Shown here: positions 6,936 to 13,132 of the stretch, piece after piece
Layout: each line of letters starts with the position of its first letter
Numbering within the stretch: position 1 is the first letter of the stretch
Assembly (NCBI GenBank): GCA_039805565.1
Contig: JBDLTZ010000005.1
Span: 1 to 22,330, forward strand
DNA length: 22,330 nt
Source of the DNA: CALJIC01 sp039805565
GTDB lineage: Bacteria > Chloroflexota > Chloroflexia > Chloroflexales > Roseiflexaceae
Reading direction: 5' to 3'
The notes under the pieces: model-generated
Seen by the model: only the letters and a program-made list of their open reading frames with translations
What the model was told of the DNA's origin: nothing
The model's database searches: none
Program-made: the position numbers and the translations under genes

Positions 6936-8105
6936 CTACCCACCGAGCTCGGCAAGCGCGGCGGCCTCGTCCACCAGGTGCGCCGGGCCAGCCACCTTCC
7001 CACGGACGGCCTCCAGGCCCAGCCCCAGAGCCTTGATCGCCGCCACAACCGCATCCTCGTGCTCGCGCCCGGTGATGAACACCGCCGTCGGCCCCGTATC
7101 AGTAGAGCAGTAGACCGGGACGCCCGAGGCACGCAGGTCGTTACACATGCGGAACAGGTGGATGTTCTCGGGCTCCCAGCCGAAGATCTTGTTCTCCACG
7201 CTGCCGGACATCGTCACGCCGTGGAGCCGGATGCTGTCAAGCTCGGCCCACTGCCCGATCGCGCGCCAGTCGCCGGCCAGGGCGGCGTCGATGCAGGCCA
7301 CGGCCTCCTCGCGGCGACTCGCCATCCAGGCGCGGAACAGTGAGCTATGCGGCGCGTCGCGGTGGGCTTCCTCGGTCTTGAGGCCCACACGCGAGTCGAT
7401 CGGCACCGTAATCAGGCTCACGCCATCGAGCTCACCGCGGCGGTCCAGGCGCACGCCGAAGCTCTCCTCGTGCGGGATGCCGGGGTAGCTCAGCCAGAGC
7501 GACATGCCGCCCGAGGCACTGCGACAGCCGGAGCCTGCCAGCAGGCGCGCCATGCAGCTCACGAAGCGCGTGTTGGCGGCCGCCTCGGGGCCGAAGAGCG
7601 CACCGATCGCCGCCATCGCCAGCGCGGCCGAGGCCGAGGCACTGGTGCCGAGCCCCTTGCCGAAGCGCGAGGCGCGCACGCTGTTGCGCGAGGTGACGCG
7701 GGCGCGGCTCGTGACCCCCGCCAGACGCCGGAGCACGTCCAGGCTCTGCACCACGCGCTGCCGGTCGCGGCCGTGTGCCAGCTGCCCGCCGATCGTCACG
7801 ATATCCTCGGGGAGGTCCGAGTCGAGCTCCACGTGCGTGAGGGTGCTGCCCGCGTCGTTGCAGAGCGAGACGCTCGGCAGGAAGGCGATGCGCCAGTCCC
7901 AGTCGGACATACCGTGGTACTTGAGCACGCCCTGCATCGGGAAGGCGCGCGCCGCGGCGGCGCCTCGGCGGCGACCCTGACCGGCGAGCTGCGGGTAGTC
8001 ATCGAACGTCAGTCCGCACGCGCGCAGCGCCGCCACCAGGGCGGCGTTCTCGGCGGCCATGGCCGCGGCGACGTCGGCGAAGTCGGGGGAGACGGAAGTG
8101 TTCAC
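6936..8105 (-). CDS. Phosphomevalonate / diphosphomevalonate decarboxylase (GHMP family)
   Basis: This 389-residue GHMP-superfamily decarboxylase belongs to the mevalonate route to isoprenoids. VLKYHG (60-65) matches the family's KYWGK region, the phosphate loop is GLGTSASASAALA (151-163), GSGCRSASGG (191-200) supplies the conserved Arg, and STDTGPTA (334-341) carries the catalytic Asp D336. Classical diphosphomevalonate decarboxylases are about 310-340 residues. In Roseiflexus (Chloroflexi) a homologue was shown to act on mevalonate monophosphate, giving isopentenyl phosphate for isopentenyl phosphate kinase. By relation, that substrate is a strong possibility here but cannot be read from the sequence. 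The GTG start at 8105 has only a weak AGAGAG upstream; internal ATG codons such as residue 16 are alternatives. No kinase of the pathway is adjacent. Confidence 0.85.
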   Translation of the reverse strand: MNTSVSPDFADVAAAMAAENAALVAALRACGLTFDDYPQLAGQGRRRGAAAARAFPMQGVLKYHGMSDWDWRIAFLPSVSLCNDAGSTLTHVELDSDLPEDIVTIGGQLAHGRDRQRVVQSLDVLRRLAGVTSRARVTSRNSVRASRFGKGLGTSASASAALAMAAIGALFGPEAAANTRFVSCMARLLAGSGCRSASGGMSLWLSYPGIPHEESFGVRLDRRGELDGVSLITVPIDSRVGLKTEEAHRDAPHSSLFRAWMASRREEAVACIDAALAGDWRAIGQWAELDSIRLHGVTMSGSVENKIFGWEPENIHLFRMCNDLRASGVPVYCSTDTGPTAVFITGREHEDAVVAAIKALGLGLEAVRGKVAGPAHLVDEAAALAELGG

Positions 8106-8149
8106 AGTCAGTAATATCTCTCTGCTGGTGGGCTGCGGGCGCCTCGTCA

Positions 8150-8177
8150 GTTATACCACGATGTCGGTTATAATCAA
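8150..8177 (-). promoter_or_regulatory. Putative promoter of the decarboxylase gene
   Basis: On the minus strand TTGATT (8172-8177) and TATAAC (8150-8155) are 16 nt apart, upstream of the GTG at 8105. It overlaps the -10 box of the opposite gnd promoter. Confidence 0.5.
8169..8174 (+). promoter_or_regulatory. Perfect -10 box upstream of gnd
   Basis: TATAAT lies 37 bp before the gnd start codon. No good -35 is found at the usual distance (GTCAGT or TCAGTT), so an activator or alternative contacts may be needed. It overlaps the -35 of the divergent decarboxylase promoter. Confidence 0.5.
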
Positions 8178-8210
8178 GTTCGGTTCCCGATCGATTAAGG
8201 AGCATCACCA

Positions 8211-9113
8211 ATGGATATCGGTCTGATCGGCCTGGGCCGTATGGGTGCAAACATGGCCCGCCGCTGGCACCGCGGCGGCCACCGCGTCGTGGTCACCAAC
8301 CGCAGCCACGGCCCGATCGACGAGCTCAAGGCCGAGGGCATCGAGGGGGTCTACAGCTACGAGGAGCTTGTCCAGGCTCTGCCTGCGCCGCGCGCGATCT
8401 GGATTATGCTGCCGGCCGGTGGCGTGACGGACAAGACGATCGACGCGCTGGTGCCGCTGCTCTCTGCGGGCGACACGATCATCGACGCCGGCAACACCAA
8501 TTTCCACGACGATCAGCGCCGCGCCGAGGCGCTCAAGGCCCATAGCATTAACTACATCGACCAAGGGACCTCGGGCGGAATCTGGGGCCTGGAGAACGGC
8601 TACTGCCTGATGGTCGGCGGCGAAGGCGAGCTGGTGAAGCGCCTCGAGCCAGCCTTCGTGACGCTAGCCCCCCAGGACGGGTACGTCCACTGCGGGCCGG
8701 TGGGCGCCGGGCACTTCGTCAAGATGGTGCACAACGGCATCGAGTACGGCATGATGCAGGCCTACGCCGAGGGCTTCGAGATCATGCGCGCCAAGCAGGA
8801 GTTCGGCATCGACCTGCACGCGGTGGCCTCGGCCTGGCGCTACGGCAGCGTGGTGCGCTCCTGGCTGCTCGACCTGACCGAGGACGCGCTGCGCCGCGAC
8901 CCCGATCTCACGAAGCTCAAGGGCTACGTGGAGGACAGCGGCGAGGGGCGCTGGACGATCCAGGCGGCGATCGACCTGGACGTGCCAGCCCCAGTGATCA
9001 CGCTCTCGCTGTTCGAGCGCTTCCACTCGCGCCAGCCGGAGTCGTTCGCGGCCAAGGTGCTGGCGGCGATGCGCAAGGGGTTCGGCGGCCACGCGGTGAA
9101 GAAGGCCGAGTAG
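8211..9113 (+). CDS. gnd: 6-phosphogluconate dehydrogenase, decarboxylating, short (NAD-type) form
   Basis: This 300-residue cytosolic enzyme converts 6-phosphogluconate to ribulose 5-phosphate plus CO2. The Rossmann motif GLGRMG (7-12) is followed by NRS in the cofactor specificity loop. The family signature is DQGTSGGIWGLENG, and the catalytic Lys and Asn lie in KMVHNGIEYGMMQ. At about 300 residues it belongs to the short, single-helical-domain type, which often prefers NAD+; the long form is about 470 residues. AAGGAG (8197-8202) sits 8 nt before ATG 8211. The gene converges on the S1-domain gene across a strong hairpin. It stands alone, without zwf or other pentose-phosphate genes nearby. 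Confidence 0.93.
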   Translation: MDIGLIGLGRMGANMARRWHRGGHRVVVTNRSHGPIDELKAEGIEGVYSYEELVQALPAPRAIWIMLPAGGVTDKTIDALVPLLSAGDTIIDAGNTNFHDDQRRAEALKAHSINYIDQGTSGGIWGLENGYCLMVGGEGELVKRLEPAFVTLAPQDGYVHCGPVGAGHFVKMVHNGIEYGMMQAYAEGFEIMRAKQEFGIDLHAVASAWRYGSVVRSWLLDLTEDALRRDPDLTKLKGYVEDSGEGRWTIQAAIDLDVPAPVITLSLFERFHSRQPESFAAKVLAAMRKGFGGHAVKKAE

Positions 9114-9124
9114 CAGGGAAAAGG

Positions 9125-9165
9125 GAAACGTGCAAAGGGCGTGTTGAGCCCCCTTTGCACGTTTC
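9125..9165. terminator. Perfect 15-bp bidirectional terminator hairpin
   Basis: GAAACGTGCAAAGGG and CCCTTTGCACGTTTC pair without mismatch around an 11-nt loop, between convergent gnd and the S1-domain gene. The outer TTTC/GAAA ends give a short U-rich side in both directions. Confidence 0.85.
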
Positions 9166-9190
9166 TCGCTGCACTACCTGGGGAAGAGGA

Positions 9191-10342
9191 CTACTCCTCC
9201 TCGGTCGCCTCGGGCTTGGCCGGCTCGTCCGAGCTCACGCGGCGCAGGCTGAGGCCCATGCGCTGGCGCTGCTTGTCGAGGCTGATAATCTTGGCCGTAA
9301 CCGTCTGGCCGGGCTGCAGCAGGTCGCGCGGCTGGGCCTGCGGGTCCGCGTCCAGCTCGCTGGCGTGGATGAGACCCTCGACCGCCTCCTCGATCTGCAC
9401 GAACGCACCGAACGGGGCGACGTTGGTAACCGGCCCGGTGACGAGCTGGCCGAGGCTGTAGCGCTGGTCGATCGTCTCCCAGGGGTTAGCCTGCAGGCGG
9501 CGGATCGAGAGGCCAATGCGCTCGCGCTCCGGGTCGATCTCCACCACCATCACCTTCACCTCCTGGCCGGGCGAGAGGACCTCGCGCGGGTGGTTGACCC
9601 GCTGCCAGGAAAGCTCGGAGATGTGTGCCAGGCCATCGGCCCCGCCGAGGTCGATGAACGCGCCGAAGTTCGTGAGCTGGTTGACGCGGCCCGAGAGCAC
9701 GTCGCCCGGCTGCAGCTCGGTGAGCAGCCGCTGCTTCTGCGCCTTGCGCCACTCCTGTGTTGCCGAGCGCTCGGAGAGCACCAGGCGGTTGCGCTCGCGG
9801 TCAACCTCGATCACCTTGAGGGGGATCGTCTGGCCGACCATGCGCTGCAGCGCCTGCTGTCGCTCCTCGGCGGCGGTCCGGCCGTGGAGCTGCGCCACCT
9901 GCGAGGCAGGGACAAAGCCGCGGATGCGGTTGAACTGCACCAGCAGGCCGCCCTTGTTGTAGCCGATCACCTGGCCCTGGACGATGCCGCCGTCCGAGCT
10001 CAGCCGTGCGGCCTCCTCCCAGTCGCGCGCGACCTGGACCATCGTGAGCGACAGGATCAGCTCGCCCTCGCGGTTCTCCGGGTCCTGCACATAGACCTGG
10101 ATCGGGTCGCCAACCTTCAGGCCGCCCACAAAGCCCTCGCCCATCTGGCGCAGGTCTTGCTGCGGGATGATGCCCTCGCGCTTGGTGCCGATCGAGACCA
10201 GGATGGTATCATCCTCGATCTTCATCACGACGCCCTCGCGCACCTCGCCGCGCTGCGGACGAGCATAATCGTACTCGTCGAGCAGCTGCGTCCAGTCGAC
10301 GTCCTCAGTATCCAGGTCCGTGTTGACAGGATACACGCTCAT
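9191..10342 (-). CDS. rpsA: Ribosomal protein bS1-like, four S1 domains
   Basis: This 383-residue RNA-binding protein has four S1 (OB-fold) domains at about 32-102, 117-191, 212-283 and 297-368. The third and fourth have the strongest RNA-binding face (NFGAFIDLG...GLAHISEL and PFGAFVQI...GLIHASEL). The acidic tail ends EEE. Four-domain forms are usual outside Proteobacteria, where S1 has six. It is expected to bind mRNA at the 30S subunit during initiation. The start at ATG 10342 has TGGAGG 8 nt upstream; the frame continues upstream to 10387 without support. A consensus promoter at 10625-10653 implies a 5' leader of about 275 nt, suggesting autogenous control as known for S1 in other bacteria (inference). 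Confidence 0.9.
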   Translation of the reverse strand: MSVYPVNTDLDTEDVDWTQLLDEYDYARPQRGEVREGVVMKIEDDTILVSIGTKREGIIPQQDLRQMGEGFVGGLKVGDPIQVYVQDPENREGELILSLTMVQVARDWEEAARLSSDGGIVQGQVIGYNKGGLLVQFNRIRGFVPASQVAQLHGRTAAEERQQALQRMVGQTIPLKVIEVDRERNRLVLSERSATQEWRKAQKQRLLTELQPGDVLSGRVNQLTNFGAFIDLGGADGLAHISELSWQRVNHPREVLSPGQEVKVMVVEIDPERERIGLSIRRLQANPWETIDQRYSLGQLVTGPVTNVAPFGAFVQIEEAVEGLIHASELDADPQAQPRDLLQPGQTVTAKIISLDKQRQRMGLSLRRVSSDEPAKPEATEEE

Positions 10343-10618
10343 GCAATGGCCTCCAAAAAGAGTTTTGTTTGGTTGTCCGCCGCCCACCTGTGCCGACGGA
10401 TTCGGGTACCGTCACCTCGCGAAGGTGGCCACACCTGACTGCCTGAGCAGCGCAAACCGACGAGCGACGTCTGGTAAGATGTCGCAGCCAGTATAGAACG
10501 CGTCCAAGAAGCGGTGCCCGCGAGGGCTCCGCGCTGGTCGGCACTCCTAATTCTCGGCGTTTTGATGGTCGAGCTGTGGGAGGTAAGCCGCTAGCGGGGG
10601 TGAAACATGTTTTTCAAC
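10343..10618 (-). promoter_or_regulatory. Long predicted 5' leader of the S1 gene (no gene in this gap)
   Basis: The stretch between the S1 start codon and the transcription start predicted near 10618 has no convincing gene. It holds several short stems on the minus strand: CACCT/AGGTG (10413-10427), GCGAC/GTCGC further upstream, and the palindrome CCGCTAGCGG near the 5' end. An A-rich, T-rich stretch lies just before the Shine-Dalgarno. Such a leader may bind S1 itself; no known riboswitch or S1-leader RNA family could be recognised by eye. Confidence 0.5.
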
Positions 10619-10624
10619 CGTGGC

Positions 10625-10653
10625 ATTATACCGTGTGGTATGGGCGCTGTCAA
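10625..10653 (-). promoter_or_regulatory. Perfect-consensus sigma-70 promoter for the S1 gene
   Basis: On the minus strand TTGACA (10648-10653), exactly 17 nt and TATAAT (10625-10630) form a full consensus promoter, pointing at the S1 gene. A small palindrome ATACC-GTGT-GGTAT (10628-10641) overlaps the -10 and spacer and could be an operator. Confidence 0.85.
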
Positions 10654-10655
10654 AT

Positions 10656-10684
10656 TTGCACTCCGCAGCTCCATCACCTATACT
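10656..10684 (+). promoter_or_regulatory. Promoter of the metalloenzyme gene, back-to-back with the S1 promoter
   Basis: TTGCAC (10656-10661), 17 nt and TATACT (10679-10684) point right, with transcription predicted near 10691, only about 12 nt before ATG 10704. Its -35 is separated from the S1 promoter's -35 by 2 bp, so polymerase binding at the two is probably mutually exclusive. Confidence 0.65.
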
Positions 10685-10703
10685 GCCCCGCGGAGCACAC
10701 AGT

Positions 10704-11879
10704 ATGAGCGTCATCTTCATCTTTGTGGACGGCGTCGGCCTGGCGCCGGCAGGCCCGGACAACCCGCTCAGCGACGCTGCAACCCCCGCCCTTGCGGCGC
10801 TGCTTGGCGGCCCGCTGACGCTCGAGCACACGCGCCCTGGGATCTTTCAGAGACGAGCGCGCCCCGAGCTCCGCGGCGGAGGCATCGCTGGTAGCGCGGT
10901 GTCGCCGGCTACCCCGCGGCCCTCTCAGCACTCAGTGGTGGAGGAGACCTTTTTCCTCAGGGCAATCGACGCGACGCTCGGAGTGCCGGGGCTCCCCCAA
11001 AGCGGCACGGGCCACACCGCACTGCTGGCCGGGGTCAACGCCAGCAAGCTCCACGGCCGCCACCAGCCGCACTTCCCTCCCACGGCCTTACGCCCGCTGC
11101 TGGCCGAGCACAGCATCTTCCGCCGCGTCGCGGGGCACGGCGGCCGCCCGGCCTTTGCCAACGCCTTCGGCCCCGGTTACTGGGAGGCCCTGGCCGCCCG
11201 GCGCATCCGCCGCTCTGCCAGCGTGATCGCAGCCGAGGGGGCCGGGATCCGCTTCCGAGACGGGGACGACCTGCGCGCCGGCCGTGCGACCTCCTGGGAC
11301 ATCACCGGCGCAGCGATGCGGGCGCGTGGCCTCGATACTCCACTCGTGACACCCCAGCAGGCGGGTACGGCGCTCGCAGGGCTGGCCGCCGAGCACGAGC
11401 TGGTATTCTTCGAGACCTTCTTGCCGGACCTTGCCGGACACGGGCGTCTGGCCGCAGGTCAGGGAACGACGACCAGGGAGCACAGGCCGAGAGCCAACAA
11501 AACACCAAACACCGAAGGCCGAGCGCCGGAGATAGACGACCAAGGTAGTCGCCTGCCCAACACAGGTTCAGAGCAGCTCGACCAGTCCACAGCCACACGT
11601 TGGCCGTCAATCGTTCAGCCTTGGTCCATAACGGAGCAGATCCACGACGCCCTGGAGCGGATCGACGGGCTGATCGCCGGCGTGCTGGAGGCTATGCGCC
11701 CTGGAGACACACTCCTGCTCACCAGCGACCACGGCAACGTCGAGAGCCTGGGCGCCCCGGGACACACTCGCAATCCCGTGCCGCTGCTGGTTGTCGGGCG
11801 GGCAGCATCCATTTTTGCACATATTACGGATATCTCTGAGGTGGCGGACGCGGTCGAGCGCGCGGCCGTAGTACACTGA
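10704..11879 (+). CDS. Alkaline-phosphatase-superfamily metalloenzyme (iPGM-like)
   Basis: This 391-residue cytosolic protein resembles cofactor-independent phosphoglycerate mutase and phosphopentomutase in its metal site. Predicted ligands are D9 (FVDGVG), the nucleophile region QSGTGH (S100 or T102), D242 and H246 (LPDLAGH), D342 and H343 (SDHGN), and H354 (HTRNPVP). It lacks the large second domain of true iPGM (about 510 residues), so its substrate is unknown. Residues about 252-312 look like an insertion: low-complexity, rich in T, R, Q and P, between LAGHGRLA and the helix ALERIDG. Part of its DNA has a 7-nt rhythm. Residues about 44-80 may be another insertion. The start at ATG 10704 has GGAG 8 nt upstream. 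nadK follows after 52 bp, probably in the same transcript. Confidence 0.8.
   Translation: MSVIFIFVDGVGLAPAGPDNPLSDAATPALAALLGGPLTLEHTRPGIFQRRARPELRGGGIAGSAVSPATPRPSQHSVVEETFFLRAIDATLGVPGLPQSGTGHTALLAGVNASKLHGRHQPHFPPTALRPLLAEHSIFRRVAGHGGRPAFANAFGPGYWEALAARRIRRSASVIAAEGAGIRFRDGDDLRAGRATSWDITGAAMRARGLDTPLVTPQQAGTALAGLAAEHELVFFETFLPDLAGHGRLAAGQGTTTREHRPRANKTPNTEGRAPEIDDQGSRLPNTGSEQLDQSTATRWPSIVQPWSITEQIHDALERIDGLIAGVLEAMRPGDTLLLTSDHGNVESLGAPGHTRNPVPLLVVGRAASIFAHITDISEVADAVERAAVVH
11459..11528 (+). repeat. Degenerate heptad-periodic tract inside the metalloenzyme gene
   Basis: Read in sevens from 11459, the DNA shows related units such as TCAGGGA, CCAGGGA, AACACCA, AACACCG, AAGGCCG and AGCGCCG. 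The octamer GACCAAGG (11538-11545), whose inverse CCTTGGTC is at 11619-11626, also occurs as CCTTGGTC beside the heptad array at 4205. The tract keeps the frame because the whole insertion is a multiple of three. Periodicity was judged by eye. Confidence 0.45.
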
Positions 11880-11931
11880 CGACACGTCGCAGCACCACGT
11901 CTTTCTCTCACCACAGGAACGCAGGCAACTG

Positions 11932-12765
11932 ATGAACAACGTGGCCGTGGTCTACAATCCATACTCACCCGAGTCCGAGCGTCTTTCCCACGAGCTCGCC
12001 GCCTGGCTGCGCGACCGCGGCATCGAGGTGTGGCGCGGGCTGGCCCACGAGGGCCGCGAACCCCACGCCGCTGACTGCTCAGATCTGATCGTAGCGCTCG
12101 GAGGGGACGGGACGGTGCTCCGTGCCGCGCGCATGGCGCTCCGCTGCGGCGTGCCGGTGCTGCCCGTGGCGCTCGGCCACCTGAACTTCATGGCCGAGTT
12201 GCTGCCAGAGAACCTGTACGACGGCATCGAGACTCTTTTGCAGGGCGGCGGCTGGTACGACGTCCGTACACTGCTCGAGGCGGAGGTGTACCACAAGCAC
12301 AACGGCGACGCGGCACCGGAGCACACGGTAGCGCTCAATGAGGTGCTGGTGGCGCGCGGCGACATCAACCGCACCGTGGTCGTGGACGTCGAGATCTACG
12401 ACGCGCACCTCACCACCTACCACGCCGACGGAGTGCTCGTCGCCTCGGCGACCGGTTCCACGGCCTACGCACTCTCGGCGGGCGGCCCGATCATCGACCC
12501 GCGCTCGCGCACGCTCGTGCTGGTGCCGGTGGCCGCACACCTCACGAACATCCCATCGCTCGTGCTGCACGAGGACGCGGTGGTGACGCTAACGCTGCGC
12601 AGCCGCTACCCGGCCGCCTTCTCAGCCGACGGCCGCGAGCACATCACGCTGCACGAGGGAGACGTGGTGGTGGTGCGCCGCTCACAGCAGTGCTGCACCT
12701 TCGCCCGCGTCTACCCCCAGACAACCTTCTACAGCCGTATGACGCGGCGGCTACGACGAGACTAA
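11932..12765 (+). CDS. nadK: NAD kinase
   Basis: This 277-residue cytosolic ATP-NAD kinase makes NADP+ from NAD+. The phosphate-binding loop is GGDGT (57-61), GHLNFMAEL (82-90) corresponds to the GxLGFL region, NE (136-137) lies in LNEVLVARG, and HADGVLVASATGSTAYALSAGGP (164-186) contains the catalytic Asp D166 and the TGSTAY nucleotide loop. The length is normal for bacterial NadK. An AGG-containing GCAGG lies 6 nt before ATG 11932. It follows the metalloenzyme gene by 52 bp and is followed after 8 bp by a decayed lipoprotein gene, so the three were probably one operon. Its product supports the NADPH-linked metabolism implied elsewhere in the window. Confidence 0.95.
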   Translation: MNNVAVVYNPYSPESERLSHELAAWLRDRGIEVWRGLAHEGREPHAADCSDLIVALGGDGTVLRAARMALRCGVPVLPVALGHLNFMAELLPENLYDGIETLLQGGGWYDVRTLLEAEVYHKHNGDAAPEHTVALNEVLVARGDINRTVVVDVEIYDAHLTTYHADGVLVASATGSTAYALSAGGPIIDPRSRTLVLVPVAAHLTNIPSLVLHEDAVVTLTLRSRYPAAFSADGREHITLHEGDVVVVRRSQQCCTFARVYPQTTFYSRMTRRLRRD

Positions 12766-12773
12766 GGACACAT

Positions 12774-13055
12774 ATGCGTAGGCTACGCACGGTGATCGGC
12801 GCCGGGTGCCTGGCTGTGGCGTTCGCCGCGCCCAGCTGCGCGAGCCCGGCAAACCTCGCCCGTAGCCACGTCGCCGGCCACTGCGCCGCAGCACGAACCG
12901 CTGCCGCCGCTCCTGTTCAACCGCGCGGGTGGCCTCTGGCGCACTGACGGGGCCGGCGGGCTGGTCGAGGTGGCCAGATTACAGGGGCCGACGGGAGCGA
13001 TGTGCGGCGCATCGACGTGGGCGACCACGGTGGGGCGGTGTGGGTCGGGCGGTAG
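12774..13055 (+). pseudogene. Frameshifted small lipoprotein with beta-propeller-like remnant
   Basis: A good start (TAAGGA 5 nt before ATG 12774) begins a signal peptide, MRRLRTVIGAGCLAVAFAAP, followed by SCAS (possible lipid-attachment Cys). That frame then stops at 12945. Shifting by one near 12846-12862 gives a proline-rich linker and PLLFNRAGGLWRTDGAGG (12904-12957). Shifting back near 12960-12985 gives TGADGSDVRRIDVGDHGG and then VWVGR with a stop at 13053-13055. The three pieces read as one exported protein with WD40/TolB-like strands, broken by two compensating frameshifts. Either it is a pseudogene or there are two indel errors in the sequence. Even when repaired it is only about 94 residues, so the rest of the gene is missing. 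It sits 8 bp after nadK. Confidence 0.6.
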
Positions 13056-13082
13056 TCACCCTCGGATGGCGGATGCAGAAAG

Positions 13083-13108
13083 GGGCGCGGGTCTTTCGAC
13101 CCGCGCCC
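13083..13108 (-). terminator. Strong terminator of the nuclease gene
   Basis: GGGCGCGGGT and ACCCGCGCCC pair perfectly, extended by one C-G pair around a 4-nt loop. It lies 24 bp past the nuclease stop and is followed on the minus strand by CTTTCTGC. Confidence 0.85.
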
Positions 13109-13132
13109 TCACGCTGTCCATGGCTCGATGTG

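Noticed and set aside
9155..10438. Plus-strand open frame of 427 codons opposite the S1 gene
   Set aside because: It mirrors the four S1 domains on the other strand and has Leu/Arg/Asp-rich junk composition, with no start signal.
12945..12947. TGA in the lipoprotein fragment as a selenocysteine codon, given selB nearby
   Set aside because: Reading through it does not restore the later protein segments; frame changes do. There is no SECIS-like hairpin right after it that I can see.
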